Shown here: in pieces, positions 12,047 through 23,887 of the stretch
Position numbering within the stretch: position 1 is the first letter of the stretch
Layout: each line of letters opens with the position of its first letter
Assembly: GCA_941918925.1 (NCBI GenBank)
Contig: OW799233.1
Location: 135,438,533-135,502,532, forward strand
From: Phyto melanocephala
Taxonomy: Eukaryota; Arthropoda; Insecta; Diptera; Rhinophoridae
Length of the DNA stretch: 64,000 nucleotides
Direction of reading: 5' to 3'
Program-made: the position numbers and the translations under genes
Notes under the pieces: generated by a model
The model's input: the letters and a program-made list of their open reading frames with translations, nothing else
Told to the model about the DNA's origin: nothing
Databases searched by the model: none

Positions 12047-12054
12047 CTTTTATA
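12047..12054 (-). promoter_or_regulatory. TATA box of K2
   Basis: TATAAAAG on the minus strand, 66 nt before the ATG, in sequence almost identical to the K1 promoter. Confidence 0.65.
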
Positions 12055-12466
12055 GCAAACCAACTTCAAAATTTTTAGGAATTTGTTTTTTTTAATATTT
12101 ATTTTAATTCGGTTAAATATTCTAGAAAATATGAATTTGTTAAAGAACAGTAAATGTATCTTTTGTTCTACCCTTACTTATATAGACATATTTAATTAAA
12201 TAAAAAAACATTTAAATAACATTTTTTTTTTTTTTTTTTTGTTAAATAAAAGTAAAAGCTATTTCGTTTTTGCATAATGGCACGTGTTTTCTTTTTGTTT
12301 TATAAAGAAAATTAATTAATACATCTTATGAAATGTAACCTGAAAAAATTGTGTTTATTAAAGCAATTTAAAAATTTATTAACATATTTTTACAAATATA
12401 TATATGTATATATAATATTCACCCCCTGTAAAGGGCGAAAAATGTATACTCAAATACTTATATATA

Positions 12467-13092
12467 CAATAGACTCGCGGTAAGAAAAACACTGCCTTAC
12501 GTGAACACTGGATAAAATGCACATAATTTTTTTTATACTGACTACTCTGTAGTCTGAACACAGTGAGAAAGCCTTATAACGTAAACAAATTTGTCGGTTA
12601 TCCAAATCGTTTTAATAAAACGGGTATCCCCGTAAATTATTGCACAGGCAAAAAATCCTCACTCTTTTAGAAATTTTAAATCTCCTGTGGACTACAATTG
12701 CTCCAAATCGAAATCGTTGCCATTTTTGAAAATTGGTTTAACTATTAATGGACTCTTTTGGCTATTTAAATTCAACTTGGCAACGTCTCGAAAAAAAAAA
12801 ACAATGGCAAAATGCTGGCTGAACATTTTTAGCTCTTTAGGAGATTAAGAATACTGTGAAGATGATATTAGCCTTTTTGAGAGAAAGAATTTGTTCAGCC
12901 ATTTAAATTTAATTTTTTTAAATTAATTTTAACGTACTTTTTTTCTTAACAAAACAAATGTATAATCCGAAATACAAAAAAATATATGAATTTGAGTTAA
13001 ATCACATGTCTAATTTATTTCGTCAGCATGAACAACTTCGCAAACGTGAACACGCTCGGTTTTTAATAGTTCACGCTACCGCGAGTCTACTG
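12467..13092. mobile_element. pogo/Tigger-like MITE
   Basis: The left end is CAATAGACTCGCGGTAAG and the right end, inverted, is CAGTAGACTCGCGGTAGC. TA lies immediately outside both ends (12465-12466 and 13093-13094). A CAGTAGACTC-type end with TA duplication fits pogo/Tigger members of Tc1/mariner. The 626-nt interior has no transposase frame, though 'cggttatccaaat' text resembles subterminal sites. Confidence 0.65.
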
Positions 13093-13357
13093 TATGTACT
13101 GTATGTTTCCAAATTTTTATATAGTAAATTGTACTAGTCAAGCCCTTTTTTTTGATAATCACATTAAAGGCGAATTCATTATCAGGTGGTGTTGACAACG
13201 CAGCTCATCTACTTTTTTATTTGCATATACGATGGTTGAGTTGTCAAATATTATTTATGTTAACATAGAATACTTTTTCCCGCGCAAAAAAACACAAACA
13301 AAAACCATGTAGTTATTGACACAACGGCAGACGAAATCAACAATAAAAACCATGTTG

Positions 13358-15174
13358 TTTTTATACCCGCCACCAAAAAAATGGTGGGGGTATATTCATT
13401 TTGTCATTCCGTTTGTAACACATCGAAATATCCATTTTAGACCCCATAAAGTATATATATTCTAAATCAGGGTTTGATTTGATGACGATCTAGCTATGTC
13501 CGTCCGTCTGTTCGTCTGTTGAAAGCACGATAGAGGTCGCACCGAAAAAGCTAGGGGGCTCAAATTTTGCCAGAATCTTTCTTATAGACAAAGTTTGTTT
13601 GGGCTAAATCGGAATATTAGGAAGAGAGTTATAGCTCGTAAAGCAAGAGTAGGTCGAAAAAACCGTGTCCCTCGCACATCGAATAAAATGGAATTGTGTC
13701 CAGACGCATAAACGTAGAGTCATGAAACTTCGAATATATATTTATCGAGTCAAAAGAATATTTTTCCCTGAAAATCGCCTAAATCTATGAATTAGGAAAA
13801 GAGTTATCGATCAAAATGTACGAAAATTTATACCGCACAGTGTATTTTTCGGTATATTTAAAAACAAAAACGTCATAAAAGCAACAAAATTGAATGTACG
13901 ACTCTGAAATTTTGCACACTTTGCTTTGAAAATCAATGTGCCACGCCCACTTTTACGCCCACCTCCCATATAACGTTTTACCTAAAATTCATATTATTTC
14001 TCTATGAATAAAGATGTTGGAATAATAAAGCGCTATATTGAAACACCTAAGTTGTACTCGTTCGCAAAAACAACTTTGACACGCCTACTATAACGCCCAC
14101 TTTTCACGTTATCTACCGTTAATGAAATTTAAAAGCTCATAAAACCGCCAAAATTAGAGGTATAATGATAAAATTTGCTACGTATATCCCCCTAGGCAAT
14201 ATCATTACTGTGCCAAAAAATTAGGGTGCCACGCCCACTTTTACGCCCACCTCCCATATAACGGTTTATCTTAAATTCATGTAATTTCTCTATTGACAAA
14301 GTTTTTGGGAAAATAAAGGACTATATTGAAATATCTAAGTTGTATTTATTAGCAGAAACTTTATTGACACGCCTGTTTTAACGCCCACTTTCATTGAAAG
14401 ACTACATTTACAAAAGCATTGTAGTAGCAGATCAAAGTTATAAAGGGTGGTTAAATTTTAAGGACCGATGTTGAATTTAAATAAAACACAAATTATTTAG
14501 GATAATTTTATTATTTCTTTTTGTAATTATAATATTTGTATGGTTCAATTATGTATTTAACAAAATATCGGCCAAATGGCCCCCCCATCCTTGGCACCAC
14601 TCCTCTATCTGATGGTCCAAATTTTCAATGACAATGTTGATGCTCAATTGTTGGGCATGATGATGAGTTGAGGTTGACTGCTCTTTTGACACATTCACAC
14701 ACTAAGAAGGCATTCACAGATTTTCTAACATTTTATGCAGACCTGTTTTGCAGAAATTTAAATATTTGTTACAATTCTCCCGATTGTGGACGAATTTAAA
14801 CGATTATGTTGATCAAAAGAATTACGAAGTGCAGAAAATGCATTTTGATTTGAACGCCCATTTTTATAAAAAACCTGAATAACTTTAAAGCGTTGCTCAT
14901 TTGCGTATCTTTCCACGGCTCAAATTGAGTAAGTTTGAAATTGAGAAATGTCAAGTGAAATGCAGAAAACAAATTTAAAGACTAGGTGTAGTTCACCTTC
15001 TACATGGGCCCTTAAAATTTAATCACCCTCTACAAAGAAAGTGATACATATTTTATTATAAAGAGATTATTCCATAGCGATTAACAAAATAATAAATATT
15101 GTGCTTTAAATGTACACAAAATTGGTGGTGGGTATAAAAGATTCGGCACAGCCGAATATAGTGCTCTTACTTGT
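13358..15174 (+). mobile_element. DINE-1-like group A element, full length
   Basis: Both termini are intact: TTTTTATACCCGCCACC with hairpin, and CGGCACAGCCG palindrome then GTGCTCTTACTTGTT. It has two internal units with 'gccacgcccacttttacgcc', followed by the group A tail ('caaaatatcggccaaatg'). Similar to 8700-10333 but slightly longer. Confidence 0.85.
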
Positions 15175-15690
15175 TTTAATGTTGTATTTGTTGTTGAATT
15201 ACCACCACCTGATAATTAAATTCTCCTTGCCCACATTGATGGGGTTAAAAGAATTTTTTTATCAATTTTATGCATTTTACTTGTTCAAACCTTTTCATTT
15301 GATGCCAATATTGTGAAGGTCGAAAGGGACAAAGCCGTAACTACTATATTTGACTCATATATTCGCCATTTGATCTAGGACACTATCTTATATTTTTACC
15401 TTTTAAAGTTAACTGCATTAAAGTGGTTAACCTCTTTGATCTTATATCCATATTGGCTCTATTAGTGGTAGAAAAACTAATAAAAATCGATTTTTGTTTT
15501 GAAAATTTTGGAAAAACAACGAAGCAGTTGTATTTTGGTGCTTATATTTTAGTTAGTTTCAAACCGATTTATTAGTTTTTCACAAAAATAATTTTCGATG
15601 TCTATAATGTATACAAAAGTTTTTTAATAGCTTTGAAAAATGTATCTATATATTGACATTATTTAAAGAGATATATAATAAATGTAAATA
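15175..15690 (-). mobile_element. DINE-1-like group C interior, no ends
   Basis: Text such as 'acattgatggggttaaaaga', 'catttgatgccaatattgtg' and 'aaaaatcgatttttgttttg' matches group C at 43260-43500 and 58140-58480. Termini are missing. No gene. Confidence 0.5.
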
Positions 15691-15730
15691 ACTTTATAAT
15701 ATTTTAGTTTTATTGGTTGTTGTGTTTAAG

Positions 15731-15780
15731 CTGGTCTATATGCATTTCACTGGTGCTTATGCCAGATCATCAGTAGACCT
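15731..15780 (-). ncRNA. Hammerhead-ribozyme-like motif (copy 1)
   Basis: On the minus strand: GGUCUA, then core CUGAUGA, then stem II UCUGG...CCAGU, then core GAAA, then UGCAUA, then UAGACC. GGUCUA pairs fully with UAGACC as stem I. UGCAUA can form a two-pair stem III ending in a UA cleavage triplet, as in minimal type I hammerheads that act as dimers. Such minimal hammerheads are known from Penelope-like retroelements. The surrounding AT-rich DNA has no ORF, so this is probably a solo terminal piece. A second copy is at 55321-55370. Confidence 0.7.
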
Positions 15781-17151
15781 TTAAACTATGAAATTTATAA
15801 AAAAGTTTAAAATTATTACAAGTTTTATTTAAAATTTTTCATAAACAATATGAGAATTTTAAATAAATCAAGAAACAAAAATAAAAACTTCCCCATAAAC
15901 CCAACCAACAATTTTTATTCAATTTTCATTATTTTATTATTCTAATCCCTTTATAATATAATAACTTTGCCGATGAGTGACTAAGTTGTCCAAAAATATT
16001 CTTAAATATCATATATCATATCTATAAAAAGTCACAGACTTGCATATAAATTATCCAAAAGCTGGAAAATATTGATTTTTATGGCAAAAATATGGAAAAA
16101 GCAGGGCCAGGCGAGATTATTTGGTCCTATATCAAAAATTGTATTTTAAAGCTAATTACCTGCCGAATATAAACTGAAAGATTTTTTCGTTTACTTCTCT
16201 ATATTCCCGCAAGTGGACGCTAGCTAAACTCAGATAATTTGTAATAAAAAAAAACCATGTAACAAATTGAGTTTAAGCTGCTTTGGAGAATTAGCTATAA
16301 AATCTTTATTTATTCAAATAGTTTTTCGAAGTTAGGTTTTTTAGTTACTTTACAATGAATGAATAAAATACATTCTGAATTTCAATTGAATATCAAGTGC
16401 AAGGCTAATCGGATTACTTCTGTAAGAGTTATAGAATTTTTAACGAAAAAGGATATATGACAGGATCTAAGGCCCTTGCGTCAATCACAATAAAAATTAT
16501 CTAACATGTACGGGTTGTAAATGATCTTCGGATTTTTGCAACTTTCTGTGCAGTTATGTAACCAAAATTGAAAAATTCGTCCTAACCGGATAGGGGCAAT
16601 ATTTTTTCAAAATATATAAATTTTCATAATTTAAATATTGTTTAGTAGTGTGTCGAATTTCAAAACTCTGGAATCACTCCTATATTTGTCTTTTCGCTAT
16701 ATGGGATCGAAACACCGTGAGACGTAGCAATGACCAATACAAGCGTAAAAAATTACCTTTAAGGGCATCTTTTAAAATAGCTAGATAAACACTCGAACTT
16801 ATTCTCTCGTCCAATTGTAACAAATCAAAATATTTATTTTAGAGCCCATAAAGCATATATTTTCTAAGTCCAGGTTTTATTTTAGGACGATCTAAATAGC
16901 TATGTTCGCCCGTCTGTCCTGTTTTGTTGAAAGCACGATAAAACTCGAACAGACAAGGTAAGGGGTATCAAAATTTGCCAGAATGTTGTTGCATTTAAAG
17001 TCTGTTTTTCCACAAACATATTAAATTGTATTTAAAACAGTGTGCAAAGAAATATTTATTAAAATATGTCTTACTTTGTTTTTATAACTTTGATATGCTA
17101 TTCATTTATTTTCTTAGATTTTTTCTTAGAATGAAAGTCTAAGTATATATC
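15781..17151. other. Gene-free DNA with repeat scraps
   Basis: 15895-15925 carries an inverted relative of the sequence beside the hammerhead ('aacccaaccaaca'). 16360-16400 matches the 3' part of the Helitron family, inverted ('aattgaatatcaagtgcaag'). 16790-17000 is a 5' fragment of a group A element ('cccataaagcatatattttc', 'gttgaaagcacgata'). The rest, 15990-16350 and 16400-16790, is unrecognised. Confidence 0.55.
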
Positions 17152-19309
17152 AACAAGTAAGAGCACTATATTCGGCTGTGCCGAATCTTTTGTACCCACC
17201 ACCAATTTTGTGTACATTTAAAGCACAATATTTATTATTTTGTTAATCGCTATGGAATAATCTCTTTATAATAAAATATGTATCAGTTTCATTGAAGAGG
17301 GTGGTTAAATTTTAAGGGCCCATGTTGAACGTGAACCACACATAAACAACAAGTTTTTTTTTGCATTTCATTTGACATTTCTCAATCTCAGACTAACTTA
17401 ATTTGAACAGTGGAAAGACACGCAAATGAGCAACACGTTAAAGTTATTCAGGTTTCTTTGAAAATGGGCGCTCAAATCAAAATGCATTTTGTGCACTTCG
17501 TGATTGTTTTGGTCATCATAATCGTTCAAATACGTCCACAATTGGGAGAATTTTAAAAAAATATTTAAATTTCTGAAAACAGGTCTGTATAAAATGTTAG
17601 AACATCTGTGAATGCCTTTTTAGTTCGTTGAATGGGAACCATTGCTGTTTTTTGCGATAGTCCGGCAAAAGAGCTGTCAACCTCGACTCATCATCGTGCC
17701 TAACAATTGAGCATCAACATTGTCATTGAAAATTTGGACCATCAGATCGAGGTGTACCGCCGAGGTCGCGGGGGCCATTTGGCCGATATAATGTTACATA
17801 CAAAATTGAACCATACAAATATTATCATTATAAAAAGAAATGATAATTATTTCCCAAATAATTTGTGTTTTATTTAAAATCAACATCGGCCCTTAAAACT
17901 TAACCAGCCTTTATAACTTCGATATGCTACTAAAATGCTTTTGTAAATTTAGTCTTTCAATGAAAGTGCGCGTTAAAGTACGCGTGTCAATTAAGTTTCT
18001 GCTAATAAATATAACTTAGATATTTCAGTATAGTCCTTTAGTATTCCAAAAACTTTATTCATAGAGAAATTACATGAAGTAAAGATAAACCGTTATATGA
18101 GAGGTAGGCGTTAAAGTGGGCGTGTCACCTAAACTTTTTGGCACAACAATAACATTGATTAAAAGGATATATGTAGCAAATTTCATCATCATACCTCTAA
18201 TTTTGTCGGTTTTATGAGCTTTTAAATTTCATTAACAGTGGATAACATGAAAAGTGGGCGTAATAGTAGGCGTGTCGAAATTATTTTTAATAATGAACGC
18301 AACTTAGGTGTTTCAATATAGTCCTTTAGTATTCCAAAATCTTTATTCATTGAAAAATTATATGAATTTGAGATAAACCCTTATATGGAAGGTGGGCATA
18401 AAAGTGGGCGTGTCACCTTAATTTTCTGGCATAGTTTTAAAGACTAGAAGAGTATACGTAGCAAATTTCATCATCATAGCTCTAATTTTGTCGGTTTTAT
18501 AAGCTTTAAAATTTCAGTAACGGTAGATAACGTGAAAAGTGGGCGCTATAGTAGGCGTGTCAAAGTTATTTTTGCGAATGAGTACAACTTAGATGTTTCA
18601 ATAAAGCCCTTTATTATTCCAAAATCTTTATTCATAGAGAAATAATATGAATTTTAGGTAAAACGTTATATGGCAGGTGGGCGTAAAAGTGGCCGTGTCA
18701 TATTGATTTTCCATCACAACAAAGCATCTCACCAAAAAACAAAGTGTGTTAAATTTCAGAATCGTACATATAATTTTGTCAGTTTTATTAGGTTTTAAAT
18801 ATACTGAAAAATACACTGCGCGTTATAAAGTTTCGTAAATTTTGATCTTTAACTCCTTTCCTAATGCATAGATTTGAGATCTTTTTGGAAAGAGATATTG
18901 TTTTGACTCGAGAAATATATATTGGAAGTTTCATGACTCTACGTTAATGCGTTTGGACACAATTGCATTTTATTCGATGTTCGAAGGACACGATTTTTTC
19001 GACCTACTCTTGCATTACGCGCTATAACTCTCTTCCTAATATTCCGACTTAGCCCATTTTCAACACGAACAATACAAACAAACCTTGTCTATAAAAAAGA
19101 TTCTGGAAAAATTTGAGCCCCCTAGCTTTTTGGGTGCGACCTCTATCGTGCTTTTAACAGACGGACGGACATAGCTAGATCGTCATCAAATCAAACCCCA
19201 ATTCAGAATATATATGCTTTATGGGCTCTAAAATGGATATTTCGATGTGTTGCAAATGGAATGACAAAATAAATATGCACCCACATTTTTTTTGGTGGCG
19301 GGTGTAAAA
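17152..19309 (-). mobile_element. DINE-1-like group A element, full length
   Basis: Begins on the plus strand with ACAAGTAAGAGCACTATATT, the inverse of the 3' end, and ends with 'tttggtggcgggtgtaaaa', the inverse of the 5' end. The interior has three to four ~270-nt units with 'ggtgggcgtaaaagtgg'-type blocks, so this copy is longer than the 1.6-kb ones. Open frames inside are repeat shadows. Confidence 0.85.
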
Positions 19310-19453
19310 CACATTACAAAAAAATTTGTTTAGCTCTTTTACTAAAATTTTGCAAAAAATATTTGACCTTGTGTTACAAAAATTGGTCTGGTCCCAGGTA
19401 TATAGTGATATAGAGGAGAGTTTTATTTACTAAATGGTGCTAATTTATTTTTG

Positions 19454-19745
19454 TTATCTTATGTTCTCTAGAAGTTATGCTCTATTAAAAATGGGAATTT
19501 AGGAAAATTTGGACCTAAAAAAAAGGTACAAAAATTATTTCTAAGCATAAACAATTTATTTTCATGTAGTAATAGCTAACAAATTTTAAAATTATACAAA
19601 ACTTATTTCGTTTGCAAATCTTTTAAAAGCAAAAGGTTATAGAAGTTTAAAAATCAAAATCTTACTAATAAATTTCCCGTTTTAGCAAAATGCAGAGAAT
19701 GTCTATTTTGAATCACCCTGTGGCCCTTAAAATTAAACCACCCTT
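19454..19745 (+). repeat. Unclassified repeat X, copy 1
   Basis: About 290 nt from 'ttatgttctctagaagttat' to 'tcaccctgtggcccttaaaa' is nearly the same as 30985-31265, which lies inside a group A element. No terminal signature was identified. Confidence 0.65.
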
Positions 19746-19985
19746 TACAAAAGAATAGATAGATAAATATATAATTTGGTTAAAAAATGTATTTTAAATA
19801 TTCAAATACATATTTTAAATCTACTAATGCACATTTTTTTTTTATTTTTAAATCTATAACTTCATAAAACTGTGGGAGCAAATATGTATGTTTAGAGTTG
19901 GGCACAAATTGTTACTCCAGCTAATTTTTGTCAACAAACTTCGGTCATTTTCGTTTTCACAAACCCCTATAAAATTCCTTTGTAG

Positions 19986-21160
19986 TTATTTATTTATTTA
20001 TTTATTTATTTAAAAATTAGTTATAAACTAGCACAACAAGATAGATATCTTATAAATGACAGTACTAGTCGTTTAAATTATATACATTTTAATGGATGTT
20101 TAACTAATGCCTATACATACAAAAAAATACGTTGTATAAAAAAAGATTAAAATAGAGTTTTAGATTATACTAATTTAAAGTAAAAAATAAAGAACAAAGA
20201 AAGGAAAAAAAACAAGTTTAAATTTTACAAAGTTTACAAGTTTATGTCGTTAAAACGATATTGTAACTCCTTTTTAAACTGTGATGCATTGCTTATTAGT
20301 TGAGTTCTGTAAGGGAGTCTATTCCAAAGACTATATGTTGAAATAAAGAATTGTCTCTTTGACGTTAGGGTTTTATGTTTTTTCTGGATAACTCTTTTGC
20401 CACGGGGTAAATCGCTAAATTTAATTTTGGAGAAAAGGTAACTAGGTTGTTCTGTATAAATGATTTTGTGTAAAAATAGCAGGCTCCTGAAGTTTAGAAG
20501 ATCACGAAAGCTCATATTAAATAAGCGGTAAGAAAAACGAGATATGCTGACAAAACAGCTCTTATTAAAAACATATCTGGCTATATTGTTGTAGGCAACA
20601 TTAAGATTATGAAAATCGTGGTAATTACAGTTCGCAAAGACTTCACATCCATATAAAAGCATAGGAATTAGATAAGCCTTTGCTAGGAGCATTCGGATAC
20701 TAGATGGTGTTGATAGTTGCACGGACCATAGATTTCTGAGCATACCATGAACTCTTCCTACGGCTCCGTTTATATGATTTGTCCATGTGAGGCGATCATT
20801 AAAGGTCATTCCAAGGTTTTTCGATGCTTGAACAAGAGAAATTTCAGAATTGTTAATTTTTATTTTGATATTTGTGTCAAGTAAACGTTTACTTTTGGAT
20901 ATGAATATGCATTTTGACTTGGCCGGATTAAGACATAATCCATTATACATTGCCCACTGATGAATATTGTTTAAGTCATTGTTGATGTTAGAGACACATG
21001 TGTTAATGTTGTTAAATTTAGAACTTGAGTATAATTGAACATCATCAGCATACATCTGTATCTGGCAATTTGTGCAGATATCAGGAAGTTTGTGCAAAAA
21101 ATTAAAGAAGATGTTAGTAAAAATTTTACTAGAGTCATCTAGTGTTCTACGTGATATTTA
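19986..21160 (-). mobile_element. 5'-truncated LINE (non-LTR retrotransposon)
   Basis: The minus-strand ORF (20234-21157) is followed by about 220 nt of 3' UTR and a tail of TAAA repeats (19987-20012 on the plus strand). Everything upstream of the reverse transcriptase catalytic motif is missing, as in typical 5'-truncated insertions. The upstream boundary is between about 21110 and 21160. Confidence 0.75.
20234..21157 (-). pseudogene. LINE reverse transcriptase, C-terminal half
   Basis: An open frame of about 300 codons begins inside the reverse transcriptase domain. The palm motif C appears as MYADDVQLY, preceded by a phenylalanine-rich segment resembling the FINDLP stretch. It runs on through the thumb region (KNLGMTFNDRLTWTNHI, then YGCEVF) to a C-terminal SLWNRLPYR...FKKEL block. 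That ending is usual in the CR1/L2/Jockey-type group. There is no ATG at the start; the frame simply enters from truncated sequence. It could not give active reverse transcriptase, since the finger motifs and endonuclease are absent. No stops in the remaining frame, so insertion is fairly recent. Clade assignment is tentative. Confidence 0.8.
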
Positions 21161-22137
21161 GCAAAGACATCATCCTCATTGTTTGCAAAATGTGGTGGCG
21201 CCTTCAACAGATTGTGCCGTTTGCAATGAATAAATGCTAATGAATATGACTAATATATTTTTATAAAAATTAAAAGAAAAAGTGGGCGTAGCACATTTAT
21301 TTTCCGTTACAACGAAGACTTTGACCAAAAAGCCATGTTTGCAAAATTTCAGACTCGTACATATAGTTTTGTCAGTTTATTACGTTTTAAATTTCAAATA
21401 TACACTGTGCAGTATAAATTTTCGTACATTTTGATCTATAACTCCTTTTCTAATGCATAGATTTAAGCAATTTTTGGGGAGAAATATTCTTTCGAGAAAT
21501 ATATATTCGAAGTTTCATGACTATACGTTAATGCGTTTGGACACAATTGCATTTTATTCGATATGCGAATGTTCCTCAGATCTGTGTATGGTATCAATCT
21601 TTTGGAAATATCCAGGAATGAATCGCTATTGAAATTTAGCGCAATCGCCCCATAAATTTCTAAGATATGAGCAAAAAACCACGACCAACTCGTTTTTTTT
21701 CCACAACTACAACAACAACATACATATATGTATACTGGTTAAAGTAAACCTGGCATCGAATTACAGCTGAGCCAAAAATTGTTTTTTATATTATATATTA
21801 TTTATATTTTTATTTTTTTTTAATTTTTAAAAAAATTTATTTTTTAATTTTTTAAAAAAAATTTTTTTTTAAATTTGTTTTTTAATTTTTTCTTTATTTA
21901 TTTTTTTTATTGTTGTTATTGTTTTTAATATTTTTTTCTTCGTTTTTTTTTGTAATTTTTTTTTGGAAACATACATACGTAAACTACATTTATAATTTTG
22001 CAATGGGATGTTTTTATATGTTTGTTTTTTATTTCATATGAAATGAATGGTGATACAAACAATTGTTATTGCATGACTACACGTTGTGAAGGGTATAAAA
22101 GATTCGGCACGACGGAATATAGCAGTCTTACTTGTTT
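21161..22137 (+). mobile_element. Chimeric DINE-1-like fragments (A interior, then B)
   Basis: 21240-21590 is group A text in minus orientation. At 21590 it switches abruptly to group B in plus orientation ('gttcctcagatctgtgtatg', then a T-rich tract and the inverse of the 'ggctcagctgg' block). It ends 22137 with 'gattcggcacgacggaatat' and TTACTTGTT. The exchange point falls inside both repeats. Confidence 0.6.
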
Positions 22138-23101
22138 TACCTATTCTTGCTTACGAGACCGATTATTGCACTCCACTCGTCTAGTATCGGAATAGTTTTT
22201 CAATATTCTTAAATGATTATATTTAAATTAAATTTATTAAATGTATTTACGATGTTTAATAAAAGAAAAATTAACTTAAGCCAGAATAAAAATAATTTTT
22301 TATTAATATTTTCTTGTAAAATTTTTATAAATAAATTATTTCTTTAAATTGTATAGGAATAAATAGCGAATTCATACAAATTTGTACAATTGACAAATTA
22401 TGTCCAACATTTTTATTTATATACATACGGCCTAATTCATGGAAAATGTCTAACGAATCCATAGAAAAGAAATTGTATAAACCCTTTATAAGCCTTTAAT
22501 AATTCTTATTAACAAAATAGACAATTTATAGAAGTATTTCTAATATTTATTTTTTTAATTAAGTGTTTAATTTTTTTATTTTCCAATTTTAAGAAAAAAA
22601 AGGTGTACATTAATTTAATAATTTTAGCAGCCACACAGCAAAATCTTTTTGAAGTTGTAAAATAGGTTGCCATTATTTCATACATGACATGGTACTGAGA
22701 GGTCATTACCAACATCATTATTTCAAAATAATGGGTAAAGACCTTCGTTAATGCTTCTTATATTATTTCATTAAACCGTTTGATGCTTGAAATTTATTTT
22801 ATAAGTATTAAGATATTTATGTACATTATTATAATATTTATATTTTTTGATAACTTATTTTTTGTAAGTATTGAGAGAGGGACAACTTAACCAAAAATAT
22901 CTAGTTATTCGGTGAAAAAATAACTTATTATTTGAATCTACAATATTTCATGTTTACTTACTAGATAAGGAAAAATTATGCTGGAAAGTTATAGTTGTGT
23001 TTAGTTTTAAGTGTTTAATGAATTTTAAAATTGTATCTTTTTTGACGTTACAAGTTCTAGATGTAGTTAAGCATTTTTCAACAGAGCTAAAATAAAAAAA
23101 A

Positions 23102-23669
23102 TTAGCCATGCACCATTGCCCAATTGCATTCACTAATTGGCACCCTAATGATTGCTGCATAATAGATAAAAAATTAAAAATAAAATTTATTAATTCAAAA
23201 TATTATTTTGTAAGCGAATAAATAAAATACTAACATATTCCATTAAAGCAAGCTTCCTTCCATAGCTTACATTCATTAGCAAAATATGTATAGGAACCAC
23301 GATATTCACCACATACAGGACTTTGACCGGGACCACAGTCTCGTTCACAACGTGATTGACAATCAGCCTTGGTAGTGAGATACATATCTATGGAAAGTGA
23401 AATTTTCAAGTAGATTAATAATTGTTCATTTACTGAAATATTAACTTGATCAAAATATAATTTAGTTTATTACCTAGTCTACGTTCACGTACAGTTTTCG
23501 TCATATGACAATAATTACGAAAAATGTAGCAATTGGCAACAGAAATGCCAAAAACAGGATACTCATAATTGGCACAACTTCGATTGTGATTTGCACCTGC
23601 AACTTCCAAATACTTCGTTATGAAGCACAAAACGATAGTGATAAGGTAGTGTAACTGTAGGCTAATCAT
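23102..23669 (-). CDS. K3: secreted double-Kazal protein, 133 aa
   Basis: Minus-strand exons 23474-23669, 23235-23387 and 23102-23154, exactly the lengths of K2 (196, 153, 53 nt), with phase-1 introns. The signal peptide has an LITIVLCF core. The degenerate first module keeps PVFG and NCYIFRNYCHM. The second module has C-x7-C, PVCGEYRG, YTYFANEC and EAC; exon 3 adds SEC and ends MVHG. Predicted P1 is Pro, an unusual residue at a Kazal reactive site, so this copy may be a poor inhibitor or act otherwise. Belongs with K1 and K2 (shared MYLTTK at the start of exon 2). No lesions seen. Confidence 0.9.
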
Positions 23670-23735
23670 TTTAAACTTAATAATTCAGTAAGATACTTCG
23701 TTTTAAAGTCAACTTTATATACTTATTATTGGGGG

Positions 23736-23743
23736 TTTTTATA
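23736..23743 (-). promoter_or_regulatory. TATA box of K3
   Basis: TATAAAAA on the minus strand, 67 nt before the ATG, in the same sequence context as K1 and K2. Confidence 0.6.
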
Positions 23744-23887
23744 GCAAACCCACTATGAAATTTTTAGGAATTGTTTTTTTAATATTTGTTTTAAGTCGAT
23801 TATATTTTCTAGAAAATAACAATTTGCCATAGAAAAGTAAAAGTTGCTTTTGTTCGGCCCTTACTTATATAGACATATTCAATTAAA

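Larger units (their letters stand above)
10790..12375. repeat. Segmental duplication unit carrying K2 (copy 2 of 3)
   Basis: Matches 590-1990 and 22480-23887 in downstream block, gene and upstream region. It has a poly-T run near 12223-12240 that copy 1 lacks. Confidence 0.7.
22480..23887. repeat. Segmental duplication unit carrying K3 (copy 3 of 3)
   Basis: Matches 590-1990 and 10790-12375. The upstream edge is cut by the group A element at 23888. This copy is more diverged than copies 1 and 2. Confidence 0.65.

Noticed and set aside
22509..22718. 69-codon minus-strand frame after K3
   Set aside because: K2's equivalent lacks an ATG and stops early and K1's is not conserved as protein; kept only as a weak conserved-block finding.
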